Assembly (NCBI RefSeq): GCF_002272945.1
Contig: NZ_NQMN01000001.1
Coordinates: forward strand, 1 to 64,000
Source of the DNA: Mycoplasmopsis agassizii
GTDB lineage: Bacteria > Bacillota_I > Bacilli_A > Mycoplasmatales > Metamycoplasmataceae
Reading direction: 5' to 3'
Length of the DNA stretch: 64,000 nucleotides
This document shows, one piece after another, positions 54,342 through 63,841 of the stretch. Below the pieces are notes generated by a model. The model worked only from the letters and a program-made list of their open reading frames with translations, had not been told where the DNA came from and ran no database searches. The position numbers were made by a program, and so were the translations under genes. Numbering within the stretch: the first letter of the stretch is position 1; every line of letters starts with the position of its first letter.

Positions 54342-55184
54342 TTAAATAAGTGCAAATAAAACTACTGCACCAATAATGAAAAATGCTAAAAAGGCTGTTG
54401 CAATTAAAAAGTTTCTTGAATAAATTTTGTATCTACTTCTAAATTTATATGCAGGGTTAATTGCTTCATAAAAATAAAATTCTCTAAAAAATAAAACACG
54501 GAAATTTAGAAAATCTTGTTCAGAAAAAATGTCTGGAAAAACATCTAAAACTTCAGTAGATTTTAAGCTAGTAATTTTATTAATTGCTTCTTGATTCGAA
54601 AAAGCAAAAGCAACATTTTTAGGATTTCATCATTTACCAAAATAAGTTTTTATTCAGACATTTTTATAAGCTAAAATTCTGTTTGTTCTTAGCAAGATAT
54701 ATAAGCTAAAAGCAATCCCAAAAAGTAGTACAACAGTTGCAATTAAAATAAAAGGTACATTGTTGTTTGTAGATGAAATTAAGGTATGTCTAGATGAAGC
54801 AAATACAAAAGTTACTCCAGCAATAATTAATACTAAAAATGCTAAAGAGACAATAAAAAGATACTGTAAAAAATTCTTTTTACTTAAGGTTTTTTTATAA
54901 GGTTTTTTTTCTTGACTAGATGAATTAAGAGAAAGGATACGTTGTGTCATTCTGAATAGTTGTGCTTTAGCACGGGGATCACTTTGATTATAAGTTTCGT
55001 AAAATTCTTCTTTAGAACCCCAGTTACTAATACGTGCTTTTTCAGGAGTTTTATAGTTAACTTCAAAATCAGGACTACGGACTCACTCTTCACGACTGAT
55101 AAAATTTTCATCTCTGATAATCGATAACTTGTGCTCGATTTCTCTTAGTTCATCTGCTAAATTTCTTTTATTACTTTTCGCCAT
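54342..55184 (-). CDS. Conserved hypothetical membrane protein (280 aa)
   Basis: A soluble, charged N-terminal ~100 residues (MAKSNKRNLADELREIEHKL) is followed by two adjacent membrane helices (YLFIVSLAFLVLIIAGVTFVF and FILIATVVLLFGIAFSLYIL), a basic cytoplasmic or extracellular stretch of ~75 residues, and a final membrane helix (FLIATAFLAFFIIGAVVLFAL). It is the promoter-proximal gene of the hisS-aspS operon. The promoter TATAAT is only 11 bases upstream and no ribosome binding site is seen. Function is unknown; no family motif recognised. Confidence 0.8.
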
Positions 55185-55195
55185 TGTTGTTTAAT

Positions 55196-55201
55196 ATTAT
55201 A
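55196..55201 (-). promoter_or_regulatory. -10 box TATAAT of the hisS-aspS operon
   Basis: TATAAT on the minus strand ends 11 bases before the ATG at 55184, giving an almost leaderless mRNA. Confidence 0.55.
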
Positions 55202-55290
55202 AAGGCTTTAAAGATAATTTTATGATAAAATTATAAAAGCATTTTATAACAATCGATTCAAAAAATAAACTAAGTTAGGAACAGGTGAAT

Positions 55291-56370
55291 GTGAGTAAGA
55301 TAATTCTTTATGGGGGAAGTTTTGATCCAATCCATCAGGGTCACTTAAAAATTGCTGATTATGCAAAAAAATTTATTGCAAGCGATCGCTTCATTTGAGT
55401 ACCTACTAATACTAACCCTTTTAAAAAGGGTACTAAAATTTCATCTTCAAAAGACCGTGTGAAGATGCTTGAACTAGCAATTCCTAGTGAAGATGAGATT
55501 TCTGATTTTGAAGTTAAAAGACAAACTATTAGTTACACTAAAGATACAATTGCTTATTTTAAAAGTAAATATCCTAATGATGAACTCTACTTTTTAATCG
55601 GTAGTGATTTATTATCCAAGTTGCATAAATGAGAAGGCATTGACTGAATTAGCACTAATGTCAAAATCTTAGTAGCTAAACGTACTAAGACTTTTTCTAA
55701 ACTGAATGCTAAAAAATATCGTGCTTTAATTATGGATAATCCGATTTTAGAATTTTCTTCAACCGATGTTAAGTACGGTCGCTATGATTTAGTGCCTGAG
55801 CAAGTTAAAAAATATTATGCTGCTAACTATTTATATCTAGATTCAAATATTAAAAAGAATTTAACGATTCATCGTTCAAAACATTGTTTTGCAACTGCAG
55901 AATTAGCAGGAGAATATGCTAAACTAAATAATATAGATTTTAAAAAGGCTTATTATGCAGGTCTGATTCACGATATCACTAAAGAGTGAAAAGATGAACA
56001 GCACTTAAGATTACTTAAAAAGTATTATCCTAATCAGCGTTTTGAAAAATATCAATATCATCAACATAGTGCATCTTTATGATTTAAACATGTTTATAAA
56101 AATGATGATGAAGAGATTTTTCAAGCCTTAGCAAATCATACAACAATGGAAATCAAGCCTTTATCAGTTTTAGATAAAATTATCTATGTTGCTGATAAGT
56201 TGGCTTACGGGCGCAAGTGAGAAGGGATTCAAAATGTCCGTAAACTTGCTCTTGATAATTTAGAATTAGGTTTTAAAGCACTTTTAGAGAAAAATCTAGA
56301 ATTTTTAAAAGAAAAAGGTGCTTTAACTGACGAAGTCAGAGAAAATTATATGGAGATGATAAATGGCTAA
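55291..56370 (+). CDS. nadD: Nicotinate-nucleotide adenylyltransferase fused to YqeK HD hydrolase
   Basis: A 359-residue fusion. Residues 1 to about 185 are NadD, with ILYGGSFDPIHQGHL (ATP-binding) and LYFLIGSDLLSKLHKW. It adenylylates nicotinate mononucleotide in NAD synthesis. The rest is an HD-domain protein of the YqeK family (HRSKHCFATAELAGEYA, AGLIHDITKEW, LANHTT, YVADKL), which hydrolyses Ap4A symmetrically. I use GTG 55291 (MSKIILYGG), though GTG at 55285 is also possible; AGGA is at 55277-55280. The gene overlaps mtnN by 8 bases. Such fusion is known in mycoplasmas. Confidence 0.93.
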
Positions 56371-57028
56371 AAAAAGAATTCACTTAATTGTTGCTGATAA
56401 AAATGAAGTAGATATTATTGTTAATTCAGGCTTTAAAAACACTAAAACAGTTGATACAAACTTAAGGAAATATTACTTATTAGAAAATAAGGACTTAGAA
56501 ATTATTTTAGGTTGATCAAAAATTGGTTTAGTTAATGCAGCAATTACAATGCAAGACATGATTAACACTTTTAAGCCCAAAATTATTTACAATTTTGGGG
56601 CAGTAGGTTCATTAAATAAGGATGATTTGTTTAAAACTTTCATCATTAGTGATGCTTACTATTCAGATGTTGATACCCCTTGATATCTTCCAGGACAACT
56701 TCCTGGTGAACCTCAATCTTTTAAATTATTTACTAATTTTAAAAATGTTGCCAAGATGGATAAACGTAAAATTGCTTCAGCAAATTCATTTATTTATGAA
56801 TATGAAAAAGCATTTTATATTAAAAATGTTTTAACAACTGATTTATACGACATGGAAACTGCTGCACTAGCTCATACAGCAATTCAAAATAAAATTGCTT
56901 TCAGTTCTTTTAAAAGTGTGTCCGATATTGTTGATCTATCAGGTAATAAAGATATTGCTGAAATCAACCGTAACATTCAAATTGCAGGCGATAACGCCTT
57001 CAAATTGTTAATTAAAAGTGCTATTTAA
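56363..57028 (+). CDS. mtnN: 5'-methylthioadenosine/S-adenosylhomocysteine nucleosidase
   Basis: A 221-residue purine nucleosidase with NFGAVGSLN, the active-site DMETAALAH, and FKSVSDIVD. It splits adenine from S-adenosylhomocysteine and methylthioadenosine, removing product inhibition of methyltransferases. That matters here because at least five DNA methyltransferases are encoded nearby. The ATG lies within the end of nadD (overlap of 8 bases) after GGAGATGATAA, and the stop overlaps the rluB start as TAATG, making a three-gene operon. The adenine released can be salvaged by apt at 60949-61482. Confidence 0.92.
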
Positions 57029-57735
57029 TGAAGATTAGAATTAATAAGTATTTAGCAACATTAGGCTATGCCAGTCGCCGCGAAATTGAGCGCTGAATAA
57101 GTGAAGGTTTAATCACGGTCAATGGTAAAGTTGCGCAGCTCGGTATGCTAGTTGATGATCAAGATCATATTAAAGTTAATAACAAATTAGTTGTTACTAA
57201 AACAGTGAGTAAGGTTTATTTAATTTTAAATAAACCACCTAAAGTTATTTCTGCAGTTAAAGATGATCGTAATCGTGTCTGTGTAACTCATTTAATTAAC
57301 AGTAAATATAAAGTTTATCCAGTTGGTAGACTTGATTATGATGCTCGTGGCTTAATTTTATTAACTAATGATGGTGATCTAGCACATTGCATGATGCACC
57401 CTTCTTTTGAAGTAAAACGTGTTTATCACGCTTTACTTTCAGAAGAATTAACTGTTGATGACTTAACTTTTTTAAATTCTAATCAGGTAAAAATTGATCA
57501 TCAACAGTCTTTACAAAAAGTTTTTAGAATTGCTCCTAAACTTTATGAAGTAGAAATTTCTCAAGGTAAATATCATCATGTTAAACGCTTATTTGAAGCA
57601 GTTAATAAAAAGGTTAAAGAACTAGAACGAGTGGCTTATGGCAATTTAACTTTAGAAAATTTAGCCCTAGGTAAATCTCGTAACTTGACTAAAGATGAAC
57701 TTGAAGAATTAAAAAATTTGTGTATTAAGAAATAG
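57028..57735 (+). CDS. rluB: Pseudouridine synthase, RluB/RsuA family
   Basis: A 235-residue enzyme with an N-terminal S4 RNA-binding domain (RINKYLATLGYASRREIERWISEGLITVNG) and the catalytic motif GRLDYDARGLILLTNDG, in which the Asp after RL attacks the uracil. The C-terminal GKYHHVKRLFEAVNKKV is typical. It converts a uridine in rRNA to pseudouridine; whether large (RluB) or small (RsuA) subunit cannot be settled by eye. It is the last gene of the nadD operon, and the terminator stem begins in its last codons. Confidence 0.88.
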
Positions 57736-57756
57736 GTTTATTTCTTAATTTTTTAT
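57724..57756 (+). terminator. Terminator of the nadD-mtnN-rluB operon
   Basis: TTAAGAAATA (57725-57734) pairs with TATTTCTTAA (57739-57748), followed by T residues. The stem includes the rluB stop codon. Confidence 0.75.
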
Positions 57757-57759
57757 TTT

Positions 57760-57793
57760 CTAAAATAAAAAATCTCTTTTAAAAAAAGAGATT
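57760..57793 (-). terminator. Terminator of tmRNA
   Basis: On the minus strand AATCTCTTTT pairs with AAAAGAGATT and is followed by TTTTTTATTTT. It lies just 3' of the tmRNA CCA end. Confidence 0.8.
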
Positions 57794-57809
57794 AGGTCTA
57801 ATTTAGTTA

Positions 57810-58209
57810 TGGTGGAGATGCGGGGAGTCGAACCCCGGTCCAACCATTTTAAGGTCTTACTATGTCTACAGTTTAGTTACTGATTTAATACTCAAATAAA
57901 CACTATCAATAACAAAAGTAATTTATTTAAGAAGCCTAAATTTAAAATTAATAAGCGACTTAATTATTAATTCGAGATTCAAAGACTACAGATTATTTAA
58001 ATGAATCTTTTAAATAACTGACTAGTTGCTAATAACTAAGCAAAAGCTAGGTTTGATTGGTATTGACTTGATTGAGCGATCATTAGATCGTTGTATTCAA
58101 AGTCTTCTTGTTTTTCGTTTCCGTTTGCTGAAACGCCTAGAAGCAATTATAGTCTGCCACACTACTGCAATAATAAGTTTAAAATAGTTGTCGAAACCAT
58201 TACACCCCC
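57810..58209 (-). ncRNA. ssrA: tmRNA (transfer-messenger RNA)
   Basis: The minus strand begins GGGGGTGTAATGGTTTCGAC and ends with GGTTCGACTCCCC, then GCATCTCCACCA, giving the tRNA-like acceptor stem, T arm and encoded CCA. The tag reading frame runs from GCA at 58128 to TAG at 58036 and encodes 30 residues beginning ANGNEKQEDF and ending QSNLAFA, the usual degradation-tag terminus. The long tag is typical of mollicutes. It rescues stalled ribosomes together with SmpB, which is not in this window. A TATAAT lies 9 bases upstream of the 5' end. Confidence 0.97.
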
Positions 58210-58218
58210 ATGGTTTCT

Positions 58219-58224
58219 ATTATA
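58219..58224 (-). promoter_or_regulatory. -10 box TATAAT of tmRNA
   Basis: TATAAT on the minus strand is followed after 9 bases by the G-run that starts tmRNA, which fits initiation at the mature 5' end. Confidence 0.65.
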
Positions 58225-58350
58225 TAAATTAATTAACTGGTTTTTTAAATATTGTCTTAATAACTATTTTTTTATTGATTCTGTAAATAAAAAAATGAAA
58301 AGATGTTTTTGTTTTTTAAGTAAGTTACTTAATTAAAGGATTATTATGAA

Positions 58351-58378
58351 TTTTTTTCTCACAATAGAGAGAAAAAAA
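58351..58378. repeat. Inverted repeat between tmRNA and pgk
   Basis: TTTTTTTCTC (58351-58360) pairs with GAGAAAAAAA (58369-58378) around an 8-base loop. It may be a transcription attenuator or terminator for readthrough. The 58225-58576 region otherwise contains only T-rich sequence, including a direct repeat (58406-58425 and 58504-58523). Confidence 0.5.
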
Positions 58379-58405
58379 TGCTTTTTTTGCAAAATTTTAA
58401 TTTTT

Positions 58406-58523
58406 TAAAAATCATCTTTTTAATTTTCTATTTTAATTTTTAAAAGCAAAAAGTGATTTTTTCTTTAAAAAATTACAGAAAAAGAAACTTTTTAGTCAAA
58501 AAATAAAAATCATCTTTTTAATT
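58406..58523. repeat. Pair of direct repeats upstream of pgk
   Basis: AAAAATCATCTTTTTAATT occurs at about 58406-58425 and again at 58504-58523, in the T-rich region upstream of the pgk promoter. Function unknown; could be repeated regulator sites or simple AT-rich drift. Confidence 0.45.
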
Positions 58524-58576
58524 ATCTAAAAATCTGTTTTTTGATTTTTTTAAATTTTTTTACTTTCATTTTTCTA

Positions 58577-58582
58577 TATAAT
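58577..58582 (+). promoter_or_regulatory. -10 box TATAAT of pgk
   Basis: TATAAT (58577-58582) places the transcription start near 58589. The upstream in-frame ATG at 58584 would then be outside the mRNA, which supports the start at 58656 with AGAGGA before it. Confidence 0.6.
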
Positions 58583-58655
58583 AATGGAAAACATTACAAC
58601 AAAACTTTTGCCATTCAATGGAGAATTATTTAAGGCAAAAGTTGTGAGAGGAATT

Positions 58656-60854
58656 ATGAAAAAATTTATTACGGATTTAAGTCTAAGTGGTAAAAAAGTT
58701 ATCGTTCGTTTAGATTTAAATGTTCCTATTGACAAGAAAACAGGAAAGATTACTTCTTTAAAAAGAATTAAAGAAGCTATTCCAACAATTAATTACGTTG
58801 TTGAAAATGGTGGTCGTGCTATTTTAATGTCTCACCTAGGAAGAGTAAAAACTAAAGAAGATAGAGAAACAAAATCTTTATTACCAGTTGCTACAGCACT
58901 TGCTGACTTACTGCAAAAAGATATTCGTTTCATTGATAAAACTAGAGGAAAACGTTTAGAATCAGCAATTGAAAGATTGAAAGACGGAGAAATTATCTTG
59001 ATGGAAAATACTCGTTTTGAAGATCTAAATGATAAAGCTGAAAGTAAAAACGATCCTGAATTAGCTAAATACTGAGCATCATTAGGAGATGTTTTCATCA
59101 ATGATGCTTTCGGTACATCACACCGTTCACACGCTTCAAACGTAGGGATTGCAACTTACATTCCTGAAAGTGCGGTTGGTTTCTTAATTAAAAAAGAAAT
59201 CGTTAACTTAAGTGAAGTTCTAGGGCAACCACAACGTCCTTTTGTAGCAATTATTGGTGGTGCAAAAGTTAGTGATAAAATTCTAGTTCTAAAAAGTTTA
59301 ATCGATAACGTTGATAAATTAATTATCGGTGGAGCAATGGCTTACACCTTCATGAAGGCACAAAATATTGGTGTTGGAAATTCAATGGTTGAAGAAGACC
59401 AGGTTGAATTTGCTCGTGAATTCTTATTAAATAATCAAGGTAAAATTGTTTTACCAATTGACCATGCACTAGCAAAATCTTTTGAAGATAAACAACCTCA
59501 ATATAACTTTGATAACCCAATTGAAATTCCAACAACTTTTATGGCTTTAGATATTGGACCTGAAACAGGTAAATTAATTACTAAATATCTAAATGGAGAT
59601 CAAGAATTAGGAATTGAAGCTGCTCGTACAGTCTTTTGAAATGGACCTATGGGAGTAACTGAGTTTTCAAACTATAAAGTTGGAACTCAAACAGTTGTTA
59701 ATGCAATTTCTACTCTAAAAAATACTTTCTCAGTAGTAGGTGGGGGAGATTCTGTTGCTGCTATTGAAAGTTTAGACGCCGAAAAATACTTTAGCCACAT
59801 TTCTACAGGTGGAGGTGCTTCAATTGAATTTATTGAAGGTAAACCATTAGTAGGAATTGAAGCAATTCAAGATCTAGATGCTTACTCAAGAAAACACGTT
59901 GTTGAAGAGCAACAAATTTTTGAAGAAGAACAAAGCAGTGAAGAAGCAAGTATTGATGAATACACTTCAAAACTAGGTGATTCAACAATCGCTATGACTG
60001 ATGAAAACTTATTTGCTGATTTAGAAGCAATGAGTTTACCAGAAGTAGAACCTGAGCCAGTTGTTAAAGAAGAAGAATTATTTGTTGAAGAAACTGCACC
60101 ATTGCCAGTTCAACCTTCAAATGAAGTTGTAACAAATAAAGACTTATCAGATATTCCAACAACTGAATTAGAAGAATCATTACTTCGTGATCTAGAAATC
60201 ACAAACTTAATGAGTGAAGAAACTCCTAAAGAAGAAGTTATTGAAGAATTAGTAATTGAAGATCATCCCGAAGAAAACATTGTAGTTTCTGAAGATTCAA
60301 TCGATGAGTTCTTTAATACAAGTGAAGATAACTTATTTGAAGCAGATACTGAATCAGAAACTTTTGAACACTTCTTTGAAGATGTTACAGAAGAAACTGA
60401 ATTAAAACCTACAACAGCTGAGTTGCCTGTACTTGAATCAACTGATGAATTATTAGCTGATACAGATGAACATGCACATCATCATGAAGAACACGATCAT
60501 GACCATGAACATCACCACGATGAGCACGATCACGAACACAGCCATGAAGAACATGATCACGATCATGAAGGTCATGTGCATGAACATTTACATGAAGAAG
60601 AACACGGTTATGACCCACTTCGTGAAGAAGTACTTGATGAAACTGATCAATTATTTAATGATTCTCTTGATGAACAAGAAAGCCTTGAAGATTCATCTGA
60701 ATTACAAGAATTCATTGAAACAAGCACTCAAGAATACACAGGTGATTCTACAGAATCATTATTCGATGACATTGAAATCGATAATGAAACAACTCAAGAA
60801 GAAGCACCAGTGAAAAAAGTTGGATTCTGAAAACGTTTATTCGGTAAAAAATAA
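58656..60854 (+). CDS. pgk: Phosphoglycerate kinase with long acidic, His-rich C-terminal extension
   Basis: Residues 1 to about 408 are a complete [50 protein letters not shown] and [10 protein letters not shown]. It makes ATP from 1,3-bisphosphoglycerate in glycolysis, the main energy route in such cells. Beyond it lie about 325 further residues, very rich in Glu, Asp and Ser, with a block at about 601-655 dominated by His with Asp and Glu ([18 protein letters not shown]), and a basic end GFWKRLFGKK. The tail is one unbroken frame with the same codon use. The His block could bind Zn, Ni or Co; the basic end could contact membrane or RNA. These roles are inferred. Confidence 0.93.
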
Positions 60855-60883
60855 TTCAACAAATCACAGAAAATGATTAAAGA

Positions 60884-60907
60884 AAAAGGGCAAAACGCCC
60901 TTTTTTT
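60884..60907 (+). terminator. Terminator of pgk
   Basis: AAAGGGC pairs with GCCCTTT around AAAAC and is followed by T residues. Confidence 0.85.
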
Positions 60908-60948
60908 GATTCCTTTATCTTTTAAATTTACTTTTTTTTATTTTTTAG

Positions 60949-61482
60949 TTAAACCTTGATTAAGGCTTCAACTTCAGGTTTTAAATTACTTTTACCATCT
61001 AAGAAAGTTAGTTCCATTAAGACAATAATTTTAATCACTTCTACGCCTTGTGATTCAAGTAAATCAACAATTGCATTTAAAGTTCCACCTGTTGCTAAAA
61101 CATCATCGATAATAATTGCTTTTTGTCCTTTTTGAACATAACCTTTTTGAATCTCTAGAATATTTTTTCCATATTCTAGAGCATATTTTCTAGTAATCAC
61201 TTCTCCAGGTAATTTACCTGCTTTACGAACCATGATAAAAGGCTTTTTTAAAAAAGCAGCAACTGGTGTACCGAATAAAAACCCACGTGCATCAGGACCT
61301 ACGATAATATCTGCTTCTTTGGCTAGTTCAGCCATTGTAGTAATTGTATAGTTTAGTGCTTCACCATTAGCTAATAATGGTGAAATGTCTTTAAAGACTA
61401 TCCCTTTCGTGGGGAAGTCTTTCACATCTTTGATATATTTAATTAATTGCATTTCTTTGAAATTATATGCTTTTAAATCCAT
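60949..61482 (-). CDS. apt: Adenine phosphoribosyltransferase
   Basis: A 177-residue type I phosphoribosyltransferase. KDFPTKGIVFKDISPLL is the adenine-specific N-terminal part, GPDARGFLFGTPVA the dimer and substrate loop, and AIIIDDVLATGGT (about 122-134) the PRPP-binding motif. It makes AMP from adenine and PRPP, a salvage route needed because mycoplasmas do not make purines. It can use adenine released by mtnN. The start at 61482 has no clear ribosome binding site; a perfect inverted repeat sits 6 bases upstream. Confidence 0.93.
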   Translation of the reverse strand: MDLKAYNFKEMQLIKYIKDVKDFPTKGIVFKDISPLLANGEALNYTITTMAELAKEADIIVGPDARGFLFGTPVAAFLKKPFIMVRKAGKLPGEVITRKYALEYGKNILEIQKGYVQKGQKAIIIDDVLATGGTLNAIVDLLESQGVEVIKIIVLMELTFLDGKSNLKPEVEALIKV

Positions 61483-61487
61483 AAAAT

Positions 61488-61511
61488 CATAATATTTTTT
61501 AAAATATTATG
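61488..61511. repeat. Inverted repeat just upstream of apt
   Basis: CATAATATTTT (61488-61498) and AAAATATTATG (61501-61511) are perfect 11-base arms. It lies directly before the apt start codon and may act in regulation or as the end of the untranslated leader. Confidence 0.45.
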
Positions 61512-61689
61512 AAGCGAGTTTTTAGGTAGTTAGCGGTTGAAAGTTGAGTTAGATTGTGGTTGGTTTTTTGAGTCAAAATAAAAACTGTTTAATAAGTAAA
61601 GTAGTTACACTCAAATATTTAAATAAGCAAATTATCAAGTATAATTATTTAACATAGAATTTTTTAATAGTAATGAAATTTTATTCTAT

Positions 61690-61888
61690 GCAAATTGAAC
61701 CCCCACATTAGTGTACAAGTTATCGCTTAGTATTGCCCCGTTGCGGCGATAAAAATTGCTAAAGAGCATAAGATATGAGAAAGAGTTTTTATAAAAAAAC
61801 TGTCTAACTAGTATGTTTTCAAGTGTGGAACGGGCTGAACATGTGCGCAGGCGTTCAGAGAAAAAGAGTCTGAAAGGGCTCTTTTTTT
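61690..61888 (+). ncRNA. Structured small RNA, possibly MCS4-like (U6-like)
   Basis: About 200 bases without a gene but with clear RNA structure. CCACA (61703-61707) can pair with TGTGG (61824-61828), TTATCGC (61720-61726) with GCGATAA (61746-61752), CTGAAC (61835-61840) with GTTCAG (61853-61858), and a terminator ends it. It has more G and C than its surroundings. The stretch TTAGTATTGCCCCGTTGCG resembles part of eukaryotic U6 snRNA (TTAGCATGGCCCCTGCGC), which recalls MCS4 RNA of M. capricolum, reported as U6-like. The identity is tentative. The 5' end is not fixed; TATAAT at 61640 or TATTCT at 61682 could be the -10 box. Confidence 0.5.
61863..61888 (+). terminator. Terminator of the small RNA
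   Basis: AAAGAGTC pairs with GGCTCTTT (one G-U) around TGAAAG, followed by T residues. Confidence 0.85.
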
Positions 61889-61993
61889 AATAGCCTAAAC
61901 TAGCCAGTTATTACTTTTAAAACTATCTATTTTCTTGAAAAAATTTCATCAGAATATTTACAACAAAACTCAGGCTTTTTTGCTCTCTTAATT

Positions 61994-61999
61994 TATAAT
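61994..61999 (+). promoter_or_regulatory. -10 box TATAAT of lepA (near-leaderless)
   Basis: TATAAT ends 10 bases before the lepA ATG at 62010, with no ribosome binding site between, so translation probably starts on a leaderless or near-leaderless mRNA. Confidence 0.6.
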
Positions 62000-62009
62000 T
62001 AAAAAACTT

Positions 62010-63815
62010 ATGGATAAATCAAAAATTAGAAACTTTTCAATCATTGCTCATATTGATCATGGCAAGAGCACTTTAGCAGATAGGATTTTAGAAATCACTT
62101 CAACTGTTGAAAAAAGATTATTGCAGGCACAACATCTAGACAGCATGGACATTGAAAGAGAACGTGGTATTACTATTAAGTTAAATGCTGCACAGATTAA
62201 ATATAAAGATTATACTTTTCATTTAATCGATACGCCCGGTCATGTTGATTTTACTTATGAAGTATCACGTTCTTTAGCGGCTTCAGAAGGAGCCTTATTA
62301 ATAGTCGATGCCAGTCAAGGGATTGAAGCGCAAACCCTGGCTAATGTTTATTTAGCAATTGAAAATAACTTAGAAATTATTCCTGTAATTAATAAAATTG
62401 ACCTACCAAGTGCTGATGTAGAAAGAGTTAAACAAGATATTGAATCAGTGATAGGCATTAGTGCTGAAAAAGCAATTTTAATTTCTGCAAAAAATAATAT
62501 TAATATTGAAGCTGTTTTAGAAGCTGTCATTGAAAAAATTCCTGCTCCTAAAAATGCTGATGATAATTTAGCTTTAAAAGCCTTAATTTTTGATTCTTAT
62601 TTTGATCCTTATCGTGGCGTTGTCTTATTAGTGAGAATTTTTGAAGGTAAAATTAAGTTAAATGATACCTTTATTTTTATGTCTAATAATAAAGAATATC
62701 ATGTTACTGAATTAGGGGTAAAAACACCGACTGAAGTTAAAAAAGAATATCTTGAAGCAGGTGAAGTAGGTTGAATTGCTGCTTCAATTCGTGATGCTAA
62801 AGAGGTTGCAGTTGGTGATACGATCACTTTAAAAGCAAATCCTACAAAAACAATGCTTCCAGGTTATAAAAAGATGAAAGCAGTGGTTTTTACAGGATTT
62901 TATCCTATTGATGGTAAGGATTATCCGATTTTAAAAGAATCTTTAGAAAAAATTTCACTTAGTGATAGCAGTATTACATGAGAACAAGAATCTTCAAAAG
63001 CTCTAGGTTTTGGTTTTCGAGTTGGTTTTCTAGGTCTATTACACATGGAAGTTTTACAAGAAAGACTGCAACGAGAATTCAACGTTTCAATCATTGCTAC
63101 AAGCCCTAGTGTTACTTATAAATTAACTAGAAGTAATGGTGAAGTTGAATATTTATCTAACCCTGCAGAGTTTCCTGAAGCAAATTACATTTCTAAAATT
63201 GAAGAACCTTACATTCAGGCTTCAATTTTAGTAACTGAAGAATATATCGGTTCAGTTATGGAATTATGTAACTCAAAAAGAGGTAAATATATCAACATTG
63301 AATACCATGAAAAAAGAGTAACTGTAATTTATGAAATGCCTTTAGCTGAAATTATTTTAGACTTTTTTGACAGACTAAAATCTGTCACAAAAGGTTATGC
63401 TTCATTTGATTACAACATGATTGGCTATTTAGAAAATAAACTAGAAAAAGTCGAAATTTTATTAAATAAAGAAAAAGTTGATGCTTTTTCTTTCATCTCA
63501 CACCATGAATTTTCTTATGAAAAATCAAGGATTTTAGTTGAAAAACTAAAAGAAGTAATTCCTAGACAAAGTTTTGAGATTCCCGTACAAGCAGTGATCG
63601 GTGCTAAAGTTATTGCCCGTGAAACTATCAAAGCTTATCGTAAAGATGTTACTGCTAAATTATATGGTGGTGATGTGACACGGCGCATGAAACTACTAGA
63701 AAAACAAAAAGCTGGTAAAAAACGTATGAAAGCAATTGGTAAAGTGGAAATCCCTCAAGAAGCCTTCTTATCAGTTTTAAAAAATAATCAAGACAATAAA
63801 ACTTCAAAAAAATAA
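62010..63815 (+). CDS. lepA: Elongation factor 4 (LepA), ribosome back-translocase GTPase
   Basis: A 601-residue translational GTPase: G1 [10 protein letters not shown]2 ERERGITI, G3 DTPGHVDF, G4 NKIDLP. The EF4-specific C-terminal domain includes [13 protein letters not shown]-type sequence (here [17 protein letters not shown]) and the end [15 protein letters not shown]. It moves the ribosome back one step under stress or aids initiation. The length is normal. The frame is open with UGA as Trp (VGWIAAS, ITWEQE). Confidence 0.96.
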
Positions 63816-63841
63816 TTTTTATTTTCTTTTGAAGTTTTTTT
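63799..63841 (+). terminator. Terminator of lepA
   Basis: AAACTTCAAAA pairs with TTTTGAAGTTT and is followed by T residues. The stem begins in the last codons of lepA. The 63842-64000 stretch has no gene that I can see. Confidence 0.75.

Noticed and set aside
58091-58336. Small plus-strand protein in 58091-58336
   Set aside because: It overlaps the tmRNA tag region and its promoter on the other strand, and the peptide is low-complexity.
58584-58655. Upstream in-frame ATG at 58584 as the start of pgk (24 extra residues)
   Set aside because: A TATAAT at 58577-58582 would put transcription start after this ATG, and AGAGGA sits before the ATG at 58656, where PGK homology ([19 protein letters not shown]) begins.
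60409-60618. Minus-strand frame opposite the His-rich block of pgk
   Set aside because: It is the reverse of GAT/CAT codons, gives an implausible His/Asp/Val peptide and has no start signals.
61690-61888. RNase P RNA or SRP RNA
   Set aside because: The conserved cores of those RNAs (GAGGAAAGTCC; GGAAGGAAGCAGC-type loop) are absent.
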